Source: Panagrolaimus kolymaensis
Taxonomy: Eukaryota; Nematoda; Chromadorea; Rhabditida; Panagrolaimidae
Length of the DNA stretch: 64,000 nucleotides
Assembly (NCBI GenBank): GCA_028622995.1
Contig: JAJQJQ010000039.1
Location: forward strand, 2,046,001-2,110,000
Direction of reading: 5' to 3'
Each line of letters starts with the position of its first letter. Positions within the stretch are counted from its first letter, which is position 1. The notes beneath the pieces were generated by a model that saw only the letters and a program-made list of their open reading frames with translations, was not told the DNA's origin and ran no database searches. Positions 1 through 11,704 of the stretch are shown here, piece by piece. Position numbers and translations under genes: made by a program.

Positions 1-838
1 AGAAGGATAATGATAATTCTTTTTCTTTTTTTATCTTTTAACTTCATCGTCTTATTTTTACGTATTTGAAATATAAAATAAAATCTAAAAGTCAAGTAAA
101 TATGTAGTTGTCGTTGATGATGATGAAGGTTTGGTTCTAAAGAAGGGGTTTTATTTTTTCTTCTTCTTCATCTTAGATTGGCTCTTCACTTTTATTTTTC
201 TTTGCTTTTTCATACTTTGTCGTCGTCAGCAAAAAAAAGAAGGAAAAAGGGCATTTGGATAATAAAAGAAAGAAAACGTAAAAACGAAGAAGAAGAGAAA
301 AAAAAATAGGCATTAGATTACACATTTTATATTTTGGTTTAATTTTCACCAAATATGGGAGAGTTAATAATTTTTTTCTTTAAAATTAGATGTTGAAGTT
401 ATAGCTGTTTTTGATATTTGGAAAATGTGGGAACTAAGAGTAAGATGATACATAACCTCATGGATATGTTTTTTATAAAATATTTTCTTAGGATTCGAAA
501 CATATGTTTGGTTTCAAATTCAATGGCTAATTAGTCCAAAACGGTTTGACATAGCTTTCTTGAATGAGTTTCGTACATCGTTTTTTTGTTGTTTTATTTC
601 GCGCCAAAAATCCTAGTAACTAACTTTTTTTATTTCATAAACGTAAATATCTTCTTTAAAAGGTCGTGCGACTAACCAAAAAGTCTTTCATTTCTTAAAG
701 TCAAATTCTCTGTCGTTTCTTTCCTAAAAATTGTCTGCTTATGTCCGGTTGATTTTTCTCAAATTTTGCTTTTTATGGTTTTCTATCATCCAATGTTTCT
801 GTGGCTTTAAATTTTATTAATTTTTTTCCAAATTTTAG
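1..838. other. Gene-free left edge, probably intron of the PP2C gene
   Basis: AT-rich sequence with many stop codons in all frames and poly-T and TTC runs. The PP2C exon that follows starts with a splice acceptor at 831-838 and opens in mid-codon, so its upstream exons must lie to the left. I looked for an exon ending in the expected phase before the SRAFGD-like motif and found none here. The stretch is therefore most likely intron, with earlier exons outside the window. Confidence 0.5.
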
Positions 839-1112
839 AGCCTTTGGTGATACCAATCTTAAAGACGTAATCACTGCTCATCCAGATATTGTTCGAGTGG
901 ATTTATCTCAACGACCTCTTCGATATTTAATTGTTGCATCCGACGGCTTTTTTGACGTATTTGATAATCAAGACGCTATCGATTTTGCTAATGAATATTT
1001 AAAAAATAGTGCATCTAAATGGACTAAACTTGCCGGAGCTTTTTGTAACGAAGCTCTTCAACGCGGAACTGAAGACAACGTTTCAGTTTTGGTTATAAAA
1101 TTATTGCTTTAA
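839..1112 (+). CDS. PP2C-type protein phosphatase, 3' terminal exon (partial)
   Basis: C-terminal part of a PPM/PP2C metal-dependent serine/threonine phosphatase. The exon opens inside the codon of the conserved R-A-F-G-D motif just after a TTTTAG acceptor (831-838) and runs about 91 codons to a stop at 1110-1112. Visible family signatures are RAFGD, the SDGFFDVFDNQDA segment (whose Asp is a metal ligand in this family) and GTEDNVSVLVIKLL, the usual C-terminal strand with the last metal-binding Asp. Upstream exons are not in the window, so the catalytic N-terminus cannot be judged. The closest types by eye are PPM1L/ILKAP-like enzymes; the subfamily is uncertain. The next gene starts only about 220 bp downstream on the same strand, so a shared operon is possible, but no clear trans-splice acceptor lies directly at its ATG. 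Confidence 0.85.
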
Positions 1113-1332
1113 AGAAAAATAACTAAATAAAAAATATATGTATTTCCAAATGATGCTTATTTAATCTCTCCTCTCTTTTTTTCACTGCTCTTCAACTTCA
1201 GCTGCTTCATTCTGTTTTTTAAATAATTTTTGACATTTCTTTCAAACAAAATTATTTTTTGATCTCAAAAATAGCTTTATTAAACCTTTTTTATATTTAC
1301 TTCAAACAAGTGTGTCTCCAACAAAAAAAAAT

Positions 1333-3411
1333 ATGACATCAATTTGTCAATTTATTGAAACATTACCATTTGAAAGTAATATTTATGATGATGAAATATT
1401 TTCAAATTTATCCATTCTTTCACATAATGTTCATCAAGATTCTGTTTCAAAACTTAATCGAATTACGTATGCTTACATAGCTCCCATTATAATTTCATTT
1501 GGAGTTATTGGTGATATTCTTACTGTGGCCACATTAACTCATCCTCTTCTTCGTAGAAGTAGCATTGTGTATACATATTTAACCTTACTTGCCATGACTG
1601 ATTTGGTTTGTTACTTCAAGGGGTTTTTTTTGAAGGTTTTTATAAATATGTTGGATTTTAGTTAACTCATATATCGGTAATTCCAATGATTTTATGGTTA
1701 CTTGATTGGAGGTTATGCTCTAAAGCAAGTGCTATTTATTATGCTCATATTGGGTTTCCATTGGTAAGTTTTACTCAACGAAGAAATTTCATGAGTTCAA
1801 GCTCTTTTAAAAATTGTTACTCGGAGTTTTACTCCAAAAACTTTTTTTTACAATTGATTTACTTGATTTTTTGCATTTGGACTTTTCCAGTAATTAAATT
1901 TTCTTTACACATTGAAATAGTGAAATGTTTTGCGATGAAAAGAATGATTTTGTTTTTTAGGCTAATGCTTTAATGGGAGCTTCAGTATGGATTGTAGTAT
2001 TTTTAACTTTAAGTCAATATATGGCTGTATGTCATCCATTTAATCATGGATTTTTTCGTAAAAGAAAAATGTGTTTTTGGCTTTTTGCTGCTGCTTATAT
2101 ATTTAATTTTGGTATTTATGCCCCATGGTCGACTAAAAAGAATGTACATTTGGTAAGCCTGCTTAAACTTTGACCTTCAATCTTTGACCCTTAAAATTCT
2201 CGAAATTATAAAATTAAAGCTTCTTTTTTTAAGCTTCCCGATGATTTATTGCAATGTCCATATTTAATTTGCGATCGAAAAAAGGAATCATGGTTTCAAA
2301 TATATGAATGGATAAGAGAATTTTGGACTCGAGTATTTCCATTTTTATTAATAGCATTTTTTAATCTTCAAATAATGATTACTTATCGAAGCACTAAACG
2401 CGATCGACTTCGTCGACTTGCAAGTTCACAAAATAAACGAGGATATTCAGAAAAAAGTGAACAAGTTTGTTTCTTTCATTATTGACGATCGCCCATAAAA
2501 ATATTTTTAGGAAGAACGACGATTATTTTTTCTTTTATTTGCAATAATTATTGTATTTTTCTTATGTACCATTCCAGCTGCGCCATTAACCATATTTGTT
2601 GCAGATAATCGATCCAAAAATTTAACATTTCAGGTAAAAATTTATTTCTGTGCTTGGGTTTTATAATTCTTTTCCAAATGAAAACAAGCTTTTTAACCAA
2701 CCAGTTTAGATGAACCTTACTGTAGTAGTTTTACTTAAAGAAAGCATGTAGGCGTTCTCGAATACTAACCCCGTATTTTGTGGAGAAAAAAAATTTAACC
2801 ACGAAACTTAAAGTTACAATAATTTGACATCATTGAATCCATTTTCAAAATCTTTGTAGCTTTCATAAATTCTTTTTCGAATCCATCTATCAAAATCCTC
2901 TAAACAGCTTCTCTACCTTAAAACAATTTTTCAGATAATTCGAGCAATTGTTAATTTACTTGAATTTACAAAATTTGCCTTAAATTTTTATTTTTATTGT
3001 TTGATAAATCCCGACATTCGTCGAATTTCATGGAATATTATTCAATGTCGAAAATTGAATAAACCTGCTCGAGTTAAAGGCCAACCAGTGAATCCAATAT
3101 CCATTTACACGAGATCCACAAAATCCACCGTTCGTGCTCTTCATGGAGATTCATCGCGTCGAAGTTCACGTAATGATGAATTTAGTCATCGAAATTCATT
3201 TGGTGCACATATGAGAACACGATCAGCAAGTGTATTAACCAATTTTATGGGTAATGATAACGTTGTGTATGATCAACTTCAAGTTATTAAAGAAACTGAT
3301 AGCTATATTTCTAAAGAACACACAAGTTCTAATTCAACGCCCAATGGATCTCCAACTCGTTTGGGTGATAATTTAAGGCGAGTATCCATTGGAGGTGCTG
3401 TAAGGGTTTAA
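1333..3411 (+). CDS. Rhodopsin-like peptide GPCR (FMRFamide-receptor-like)
   Basis: Six exons join in phase (1333-1605, 1662-1763, 1961-2152, 2234-2464, 2511-2633, 2935-3411) to 465 residues. Seven hydrophobic segments are visible, with TM1 around residues 45-70 and TM7 just before the cytoplasmic tail. TM2 keeps the sodium-site Asp (LTLLAMTDLV). Two class signatures are altered: TM1 has GD where GN is usual, and the end of TM3 reads SQYMAVCHP instead of a DRY-type ERY/DRY. TM7 ends YCLINPDIRR. The tail is about 130 residues, rich in Ser, Thr and Arg. The layout resembles nematode FMRFamide/peptide receptors (frpr/npr class); the ligand is unknown. The ATG at 1333 is chosen because the GTG at 1312 upstream is not a normal eukaryotic start. 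Function is inferred from fold only. Confidence 0.85.
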
Positions 3412-3799
3412 AAAAAGTGTAAAAAAGAACTTCAAAAATGGGTTAATTAATTTCAAAATGCTCATTCATCATTTTTTGTTAATTTATTTTTTATTGTATA
3501 AAAAAATATGAAGCAGTAATAAAGAAGATCGATAAATGCAATATTAAAGCACGCAATGTTAAAAAAAGTAAAAGCATCGAAACAAAGTAAAAAAAGAATA
3601 AAATATTTAGTAAAATTGTTGTTGCAATATTTTAGTTTTAGTCCATTTTCGATTAACATTTTTGAGGAATCAACTAATTTTTTTAAAAAACAACTTTATC
3701 TTGTAACGATAGCGAAAAAAAGAGAAAGTATGAATTCAGTTTCGCTTGCTTTTTTATTTGCTCTGTAATCTTTATGAATCAAAAAAATTTGCCACAGAA

Positions 3800-4521
3800 A
3801 TGAAGTCTCTCGTATTTTTTGTAATTTTTATCAATCTCATCCATGAAAGTCTCCAACATGATAAAAAAGGATCTTCATTCCCACGAACGTCGTCTTATGG
3901 TAAAACAGCAACTCAAAGTTCATCCAAAGAAGATACTGCAACATCTGTGATAACATCATACACGGACGAAGATTTTGAAGCTGCTAAAAAATATGCTTCT
4001 ATGAGATTCCGTGCTTGCTGTACTGAAATGTTAGATAATGACTGTGTTGATCATGTTTGTCAATATGGCCTCAATGCGGATTATGTAAGGTTTACTTTTT
4101 TTTGTTTATTTTCTGATTTAATCATGTTGTGTTTTAGATGAGAAGTGCGCTTATAAGCAAATGTCATATGGATAATGCAACAGAAGTTCAACACTTTTTT
4201 ACCTGTGCTAATGGATATATGGATAATTTTTCTTGTTGTTTATCTCTTGGAATGTAAGTTTCCTTTTAAACGGGTTGACAATATTCTCATTCCAAACTTT
4301 GTGCAAAAACTGGCAGCAATATCTATGCTTTGAGGAGACAATATTTACTTCAGCTTTATCTTCTCGATTTTCTAATCATTTTGTTTTTCAGTGAACACCG
4401 TTGCTGCTATGATTTTTCTTGGTACCATTTCAACTATTTCGGCTTCAGTGCAGATGATTTTTTCAACAATTGTACCGACGTTTTGAAAGCAATTTCTTAT
4501 TGTCCTATTTTGAACTATTAA
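3800..4521 (+). CDS. Secreted DB-module cysteine-rich protein
   Basis: Three exons (3800-4084, 4138-4253, 4392-4521) give 176 residues. The first ~20 residues (MKSLVFFVIFINLIHESLQ) form a signal peptide. A Ser/Thr/Lys-rich linker to about residue 55 follows. The remainder has cysteines spaced like the nematode DB module: FRACC, C-x4-C-x3-C, KCHMDNATEVQHFFTC, NFSCCLSLG, RCCYDF, then two more C-terminal cysteines. DB modules occur in secreted nematode proteins of mostly unknown role, so no molecular function is proposed. An AATAAA at about 4540 is a plausible poly(A) signal. The gene lies 388 bp after the receptor gene on the same strand. The call is good for fold and secretion and silent on function. 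Confidence 0.8.
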
Positions 4522-5345
4522 ATTTGTTGTTTATTGTCAAATAAATGTATTTTTATTAATAAATATTTTCTCACTTCGATGCATTTAAAAGTTTTAACGG
4601 TGTTGTGAAAGCAACTTCAGTAGAGTGCATATTTTAGCAGATGTGGGGAAAATTAATTGACATACAAAGAAAATTACCACTAATGAGTGAAAAGAAGACA
4701 TTAGAAAATTTATGGATCATCTTTAATCACTTAAAACTCTTACAGGAATAATAAGTCGTGCACATAAAAAATTTGCAAGTACAGAAGCTCTCGTTTACTT
4801 CCATTGGGTCTGAATTGTCAAATTCGTGTTCAGCGCTTTATTCTATGTTGACCGAAGGAGGGCAATCCATCCAAACCACACCAACAACTACTCTTTATTA
4901 CAATTCTGTAAAAACCTCTGTGATGGTTAATGGAATGTTAGTAGTTATGGCATCGCAGTGACATATTATTAGTTTGCGTAAACATATTAACAAAGCAAAT
5001 AGGTTAATTTCTGTATAAAACATAGGGGTTATAAAATACATGAAACAAAATCATAACACATAAGTAATAGCCCCATACAGGAAGATAGGGAGGAGTACGA
5101 AATACCTAATGAGGAAACGCCTAATGAAGAAACCTTGCCATTTCGAAGGTTTATAAGACTTTCAGAGCGGTGATAAGTATACGATGAATAAAATTCAGTT
5201 ACTTTGTCAAACTTTCGATAAAAGGTATTATTCTACACTCTCGGAAAATTTCATAACACATTTATGTTTTTAAAAATTTATTGACAAACGAATTATTATA
5301 AATAAAATTAAAAGAAAAGTAATACAGAAACAAATATTCAAACAG
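4522..5345. other. Convergent intergenic region
   Basis: The 3' flanks of two convergent genes. One short open frame (4758-4961) lacks codon bias, splice signals and any recognisable motif. I see no RNA gene or repeat here. Confidence 0.6.
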
Positions 5346-8300
5346 TTAAATTTCACCAAATTCATCGATAAATATTGGCGGAATCATTATCTTTGAAAAA
5401 TTCATCGGGAGTGTTCCTTTCTTTACCATATCCATTTCTTCTTTGATGGAATTCAAGCAGCTTTGAATTGATTTTTGAATCGTGGAATTCTTTGAACGTC
5501 GATCAACAATGCATATTTCAACTTCAAATGGCAGGAGAGCAGTGAGATATCGTTTGTCTTTTTCCAGGTAGAAGTTGATGATTCGCATTTTCTCAGCTGC
5601 AATACCATACCATTGTTCCAGTGTTTTCAAATACACCGTTCGAAGAGCTTCTTTTTCGGCAGAAAAAGATGGTTTAGAACTCAAAGCATTGTTGGCCTAA
5701 AATATTGGTAAGGTAAAGATAGTTTCCACGAATGACAATAAACAGACCTCATTCAGCTTCATTTCAAATTCACTGATTGATTTTTTGAATTCGTCAAATT
5801 CTTTAACCAATGTTTCATGTTGTTTTTCTATTTGATTGGCTGCATCAGCTTTGCTTTTCAGAAGATCATCCCGTTCATTCTTCAATCGACCAAGCAATTC
5901 TTCACATCTTCGAACTTGATCTTTCATCTTTTCATTGTCTTTGAAGAGTTTCTGATAAGACGCACCTTTGAAAGTTTGACGTTTTTGTGATTCTCGATAA
6001 TTCTTTTCATGCATCAAGAGACCATCATGTTTATCCCGAAGTTCTTTGTTCATCTTATGCAACAACTCCAACTGTTCAATTGATAGACGTTTGACGGCAG
6101 CTTGAGTTTCGAGTTTTTGGTTATACGTTGATTCCATATCCTTGAAGTTTTGAACCAAAGCTTGATGAGCCAAGAAATCTTTCACGTAGCCATCTTTCCT
6201 AAAAAATATTTAGGATAAGAGATCATAAAAAATAATACAAATCGAACTTACACAAGTTCAAGAGCATGGAAGAATCCTTTCAAATAAAGAGCATTATTGG
6301 CAAGACGCTTGAGAATTTGCTTGAAATGAGCTGGAAGACAAGTTTCATCAACACAATCAAAGAATTCATTGGCGGCTTCTGAAAAAAAAGAAAGACAAAT
6401 GATTAAAAAGATAAAAAAGAAAACATACCAGGAATAACACTTTCATCAAAGTTGGGTACTTTGAATTTCTTTAAGATGATTCGAAGAATTGGAACTATTG
6501 CATAGAATGTTTGACAAATTAATGAAACACTCTTCAATATTTTACGATGATTCATGGCTGCTTGAATAAAATATTTTTCCATTTCAACCTAAAAAGAATA
6601 AGGTTAACCAAATGTATTATAATAATAAAAGGAGGCCATCGTCTTTAGATAAGCTTTTAATCCACAAAAATTAAGAACAAACCTTGTAATTTTGCGTATC
6701 AGTGGAAGAAAAGACCATCGCAGCGAGCAAACCAGCAAGTCCATTAGGTGTTCGAAAAGATCCATTGTTATTATTGCTAATTTCTTCAGCGATGAGCTTT
6801 TCTAAAGTTTTATGAAGATTTGAAGAATCAGCATTAAACTTGATAGCCTAAAATAGGGTAATTTAACATAGTGAAAAAACGCCTTTAATAAATTTACCTT
6901 TAAAGAACTAGATTTCATCTCCAACAATTTCACCAAACCATGTTCAATTTTAACCAAGTCAGCTTTATTATTTCGTTGTTTAGAATGTTCACCAAAAAGA
7001 AGTTTAAAAATAGCAACAAGACCATTAAGTTCTTTTGACACATCAATTTCGTCTCCAGTATGAGTTCCAGGAGTGACAACTTCAAAAGGTTTTGGTAAAA
7101 CAGGAGAAGACTCTCCCGGTGTTGAAGAAGACACATCATTTTCTTCTGTATTAACACCCACAGATCTCATAATCTTTGTTCTCATAGGAGCTGTTAACTT
7201 GATTCTTGTTCGTTGATTGCATTTCTTGTTCTTTGGCGGCTTCTTCATTACGCCAACATGCTTGCACGCAGATCGCAGAGGAATTGTTGACTTCACATCT
7301 TCTTCCTTTTTTTGTAATCGTTCGATGGTATCATTCATCTTCATACCATTAAGTTCGTTTCGTTGCGCATCAAGTTCTTTGAACACATCATCCTTCTTTT
7401 CATAGCAAAATCTGCTAGCTTGTTCATTGGCTTCAATAGCGAGATCAATGTTTCCACGTTTTGCTTGCATCGTTGCCACTTTCATGTATTCTTTTACTTT
7501 CTTTAAGAGATTTTCTTGACTTCTAAAATTTAAAGGACAATGAAACAAAGAAGCAAAGTAGGAAAAAAACTTACGTTTCAGGTTTAGGACGAACAACAGT
7601 AATTTTGGCTTCGAAGACACATGATTTGTGAGATTGAACAACGCCTTCTTCGATCTAAAACTTTTAAAAGGTTAATAGCGAAATAGAAAAGACATCACAG
7701 TAACCATCTTAAAATAAAAAATAAAGCAACTTACAGTTCGGAATTCAGCAAAACCCCATTCGCTATGACCCTTTGAGTACGTTTCATTGAACTTTCTGGT
7801 ATATTCCTTTGATGAATCATTTGATGGCTTCATAGACATTTCAAGATTGGCTGTTATTTTGTTCAAGCTGCTAAGAATAAAGATGAAAAGAAAGATGCAA
7901 AAATAAAAGACAAGAAGATAATGCGCTAACATTTTGAAGAGTGACATTTCAACTTGAAATGAAACTAATTTTCATTTTTATACTACAAGCTTAATGCATA
8001 ATGAAAAAATTAGAATAATAAAGTTTCCCAGGAAAAATGGAATGGCTAATAAAAATTTCAATTTACCAAATCTCAGACATTAATAACATTAGATAGATTT
8101 TATTGAGTATATAATGATAGCACATTCATGCCAAAATTTTTCCCTTTTTTCCTTTAACCGAAACTACGCATATCCTATGAAAAAGCTTCGATAGAAACTC
8201 ACTTATCATTATCCTTATCAAAGTCATAACCACAACGAGCATAGAATCCAAGGACGTTTGAAGCAGCAGCACCATTATTACCATTGATCTTTTTTGCTTT

Positions 8301-8799
8301 CACAATGAATGACCATGGAATTCCACCAACATAAACTTTCTCTGACGCAATGGTTTGATTTTCATAGATGAATGTTACAAAGTCTTCAGTTCTGTAATGA
8401 AGCACACCAGTGTAAGATTTGACGTCAGCTGAAAAAAAGTAAAGATGATTAGTGGTATGTAAAAACAAAGGATTGAATGAACAAATATGCTATCTACTTA
8501 AACATTTGTGAAAAGAAGCTAGTAGTAATCCAACGACTAAGAACTGAATAGTATAGCAAAACATGCGGAGTATCAATTTTAAAAGCGATGGAAACAATTC
8601 GGGAAGTCACAAAATAAAAATTCTCATATCACCACCATCTAACCAAAGCATTTAAAAGCTCAAAAAATGATTAAAATAACTTACGATTATTTGCTTCAGG
8701 AGGTTTAGGAAGTTCTTGATACTTTTCAGTAAACGATGTTTGAGTTAAAGCATTTGTTCTTCGCATCACCGTTATCGTTCCACTGAACGATACCATCAT
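5346..8799 (-). CDS. MATH-domain protein with long coiled-coil C-terminus
   Basis: Exons in minus order: 8799-8685, 8428-8203, 7870-7735, 7654-7575, 7522-6898, 6847-6683, 6588-6429, 6378-6252, 6198-5748, 5696-5346, all in phase (811 residues from the ATG at 8799). The second to fourth exons encode a MATH/TRAF-like fold: LHYRTEDFVTFIYEN, VYVGGIPWSFIVKAK, LGFYARCGYDF, GHSEWGFAEF, VFEAKITVV. A charged linker follows, then a helical region and a coiled coil (about residues 530-680) rich in Lys, Glu and Gln. MATH domains bind peptides, often in ubiquitin or adaptor systems; no catalytic domain is visible. The 5' end is unsettled: an alternative first exon (8564-8498) encodes a signal-peptide-like sequence and also splices in phase, giving 795 residues. 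See findings on a possible decayed first MATH domain upstream. Confidence 0.75.
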
Positions 8800-8835
8800 A
8801 TTTGTTTCAGATTTTATTGATGTTGTTAAAAACCC

Positions 8836-10016
8836 TAAAAAAATTAGAAAGAATGAAAAAGAATCAATGAAAAAAATATTCGCGAAGTATTAAAAAAATT
8901 CAGAGCAAGCAAAAATCCAAAAAGTGTGTTGTTTGGAAGTGATACAAATTTTAGGAACTTCTGTATTATTTTTTTGGTGAATGCTTTTCCAAATGAGAGA
9001 TTCATTTCATTCAAAAATTTTCTAACGAAAAACTTTCTTTCATGTTTTTTTCTTCAAACTTTTGAAGAATTTGCATATTTATTTGTACATTTTTTTGATG
9101 CCATAAAGCATACATATAAATATTTTTGTGAATTGTGACAACAAAAAATTGCAACCTTTAATAAAAATATTAAAGCTGATGGAATAAAATACAGTTGTGC
9201 AATAAAATCTCTTTTTTAGTAATTTGGGTCATTATGAAATCCTAAATTTATAGTTTTTATCACAAAAATCTCAAATGATTAAAACCCATATTTTCCCTCC
9301 TACTTTTAATCATTTTTCTTACATATCTTTCACTGGCAAATTTTTGCTATCGCTTATCAGAAGCATTTAAATTTTAAATAAAATAAAAATCCATGAAATC
9401 ATTACTTATTGTCGTCGTCGGCAATTGAATGGAGATTTTCTTTTTTCATTAGAGGTTCATGTCTAAAAGCATAATCCATGAATTTTTTTATTAAATGATG
9501 GCCGCTGTACTTTTTTGTCATCATTCCAAATTTAAAAGCTACCATGGAAAGAAGTGTGTAACAAATTGCTTTTGCATTTATGATGTTAGGAGTAAATACC
9601 CATTAGAGGAAGATGGATAAAAAACGAAGACACCATTATTAAAATCACGAGAAAGTTTTGAAGATTATGTAAGCTATCTAATTTCCCTTTAACTTACAAC
9701 TTTGTATCACCTTTTTATTTTTTGAAAAAGACTATTTTGGACTTTGTGATTTTGAGAAGCATGAACTTGATGTTATTCATAAATTTGGTTGAAATGTGGA
9801 GACAAAAATTAACAGATTAAAAAGCTGGCTAACAAAATTCAAATTTATGTTGCGGAATTTAGTTGTCTTTTAACTAATTTTCCACATACAGTTAATAAAA
9901 AAAATGTCTTAAAAATAGTGGTAAGCGTTAAAAAAAATGTCGGCAAATAATTTATTTAAAAAAGGCATATCGATAACATTCATTTCGACTTTGTATTTTT
10001 GTTATGATGGAAATAT
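8836..10016. other. Intergenic stretch with possible remnant exon
   Basis: Mostly AT-rich non-coding sequence. The only open frame of note is on the minus strand at about 9403-9606, reading from WVFTPN through KKYSGHH to DDDNK and a stop. It may be a remnant of a first MATH domain of the neighbouring gene or an unrelated small ORF. The plus-strand ORF at 8926-9138 is low-complexity and Phe-rich, and I do not believe it. Confidence 0.4.
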
Positions 10017-10393
10017 TCATTCTGTATTTTTTATTGGAAATGCTGTTTGTGAATGATCAGTAGCTCCATTGTGACTCATGGGGCGGCGTTTAACAATATA
10101 AATCTTTGTGCCTGCAACCGCTACGGTAAACGTACATTCTTCAATGTAATTTATGTTAATGGTTTGAAACTGTTCTCCTGGAATTATTTGATCCGATGTT
10201 CCAACATTAGCAAGTTTAATAAAATGATTTGCAAGAGAATCTGCATTTTCCATTTCACCTGATTTCTAAAAACGCAAATTTTTGCGATTTCAATAAAAGG
10301 GAAGAAACTAACATGGACAACCATTCCATCTTGTATGATCATGCAACCAGTCATATCGGGAAGATTGCCAAGCACTGATTCGGGGTTTGCCAT
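10017..10393 (-). CDS. lamtor4: Ragulator subunit LAMTOR4
   Basis: Two exons (10393-10313 and 10265-10017) encode 109 residues. LAMTOR4 is a roadblock-type subunit of Ragulator, the late-endosomal/lysosomal complex that anchors Rag GTPases and mTORC1. Human LAMTOR4 is about 99 residues. The diagnostic stretches align by eye: LGNLPDMTGCMIIQDG matches the human region where the protein 'says' IPDQLGYLVLSEG, and TFTVAVAGTKIYIVKRR matches LLVTVSGQRVFVVKRQ near the C-terminus. The central helix segment (SGEMENADSLANHFIKL) matches the human helix. The gene is the downstream member of a pair: its ATG follows a TTTTCAG acceptor directly and only 143 bp separates it from the stop of TRAPPC4, which points to a trans-spliced operon. 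Confidence 0.88.
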
Positions 10394-10400
10394 CTGAAAA
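10394..10400 (-). promoter_or_regulatory. Probable trans-splice acceptor before LAMTOR4
   Basis: On the minus strand TTTTCAG abuts the LAMTOR4 ATG, with no room for a cis exon before the TRAPPC4 stop 143 bp upstream. This is the arrangement of an SL2-type trans-splice site in nematode operons. Spliced leader use is inferred. Confidence 0.65.
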
Positions 10401-10536
10401 CAAGTTAAAAAGGTGTTCAAAGTCGTAAAAAGCAAAGATACAAAATAGTTTTAACTTTAAATCCAATAACAAAAAAAACAAAAAAATACAGAATTCTCAT
10501 TTATTAAAACCACAATAATTTACAATTAACAAAGGT

Positions 10537-11307
10537 TTAAAGTGTAATAACATTTGATTTTTCTTGTTTCTCCAGCAATACTTTCAATCCATCATCAAAT
10601 TTGTCGCATCGAATGGGCATATCTATTGAATAAAATGGATTTTTTAATGCATAATCAGCGTAAAGTTCATAAACTTTTCGTAGAAATAAATCCAAATTTG
10701 GTGGTGATAATATTGAACCAACGACAACGAATTTGATACCCGTAATTGATTGAAAACAATGTAGCCTGAAAAACAAAAAGAAGTGAATAGCAAAGTGATG
10801 TTAAAGGCATACCTGAATTGAGTTGTTTCAAGCAATTTAATACCAGAAGATTTGGCAGCAGGTGAAACTTGAGCAGCGATAGCATAAAGAGAATGGAATG
10901 TACTTGCTATAATAATTTTATCATTGGCACTTAAAATTGGTGGAACAAATGATAAATGAATTGGAAAGTTATCAGGAGTTTCAATATATTCAAAGAAATC
11001 TTTCTCTTCTTCAGTTGATTCACTAATAAAACGAGATCCTGAAAAAAAAGGAAAATTATTTTAAGCTTTGCTTCGTTTTTAACTTACCTCGAATTGCTTG
11101 TCCATTAATAGCATTGACAATATATTTCAGCCGAATACCATCTCTTTCACCAAATACAACAGTCGGCTTTGAATCAATCATTTCAATGTGAATGTCCAGC
11201 GGATAAGTAAAAGTTTTTTCTATTTTAATATTTTCATCGCTTTTGTTTTCCCATTCAAAGATTAAACTACCAGCTCGATTAATTACAAATATGTGATAAA
11301 TTGACAT
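10537..11307 (-). CDS. trappc4: TRAPP complex subunit TRAPPC4 (Trs23)
   Basis: Three exons (11307-11088, 11038-10813, 10765-10537) give 224 residues, near the human length of 219. TRAPPC4 is a core longin-fold subunit of the TRAPP tethering complex and Rab1 GEF acting in ER-Golgi traffic. Family stretches are clear: MSIYHIFVINRAGSLIFEWE, EKTFTYPLDI, VVFGERDGIRLKYIVNAING, IIASTFHSLYAIAAQVSP, SSGIKLLETTQFRLHCFQ, TGIKFVVV, LRKVYELYADYALKNPFYS, and DMPIRCDKFD. A TTTTTTAG acceptor lies two bases before the ATG, so the mRNA is probably trans-spliced. It sits 397 bp downstream of the WDR6-like gene and 143 bp upstream of LAMTOR4, all on the minus strand, so the three may form one operon; the last pair is the stronger case. 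Confidence 0.93.
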
Positions 11308-11704
11308 ATCTAAAAAATAAGAATAATTAAATTTAATGATGATCATGCATGGATAAATAACAATCGAAGAATCAAAACAAAAAAAGCAACAACAAAACTT
11401 TTCTATGAAAAGTTTTTTTTAGCGAAATGCTCTCGTTTGCCAAACTTTTTATTTCTATGAGATTCGCCTTTATTTTTTATTATTGTTTATTATAAAAATG
11501 TGGGCAAGCTTCTTTATCTCTCAGAAAACAAAATGAGACCACTATTTTCCGATTGCTTGGCTAGTGTTAATCATCCAATATACCCAAAGCTTTAAAATTA
11601 TAATCTAATTGGTTTAAACCTAGTAGGCATCAAAGAAAACAAAATAAGTAAAAAGTTTATTTAAAAGATTTAAAACATTAAACAAAGTAGATACAAAAAA
11701 AAAA

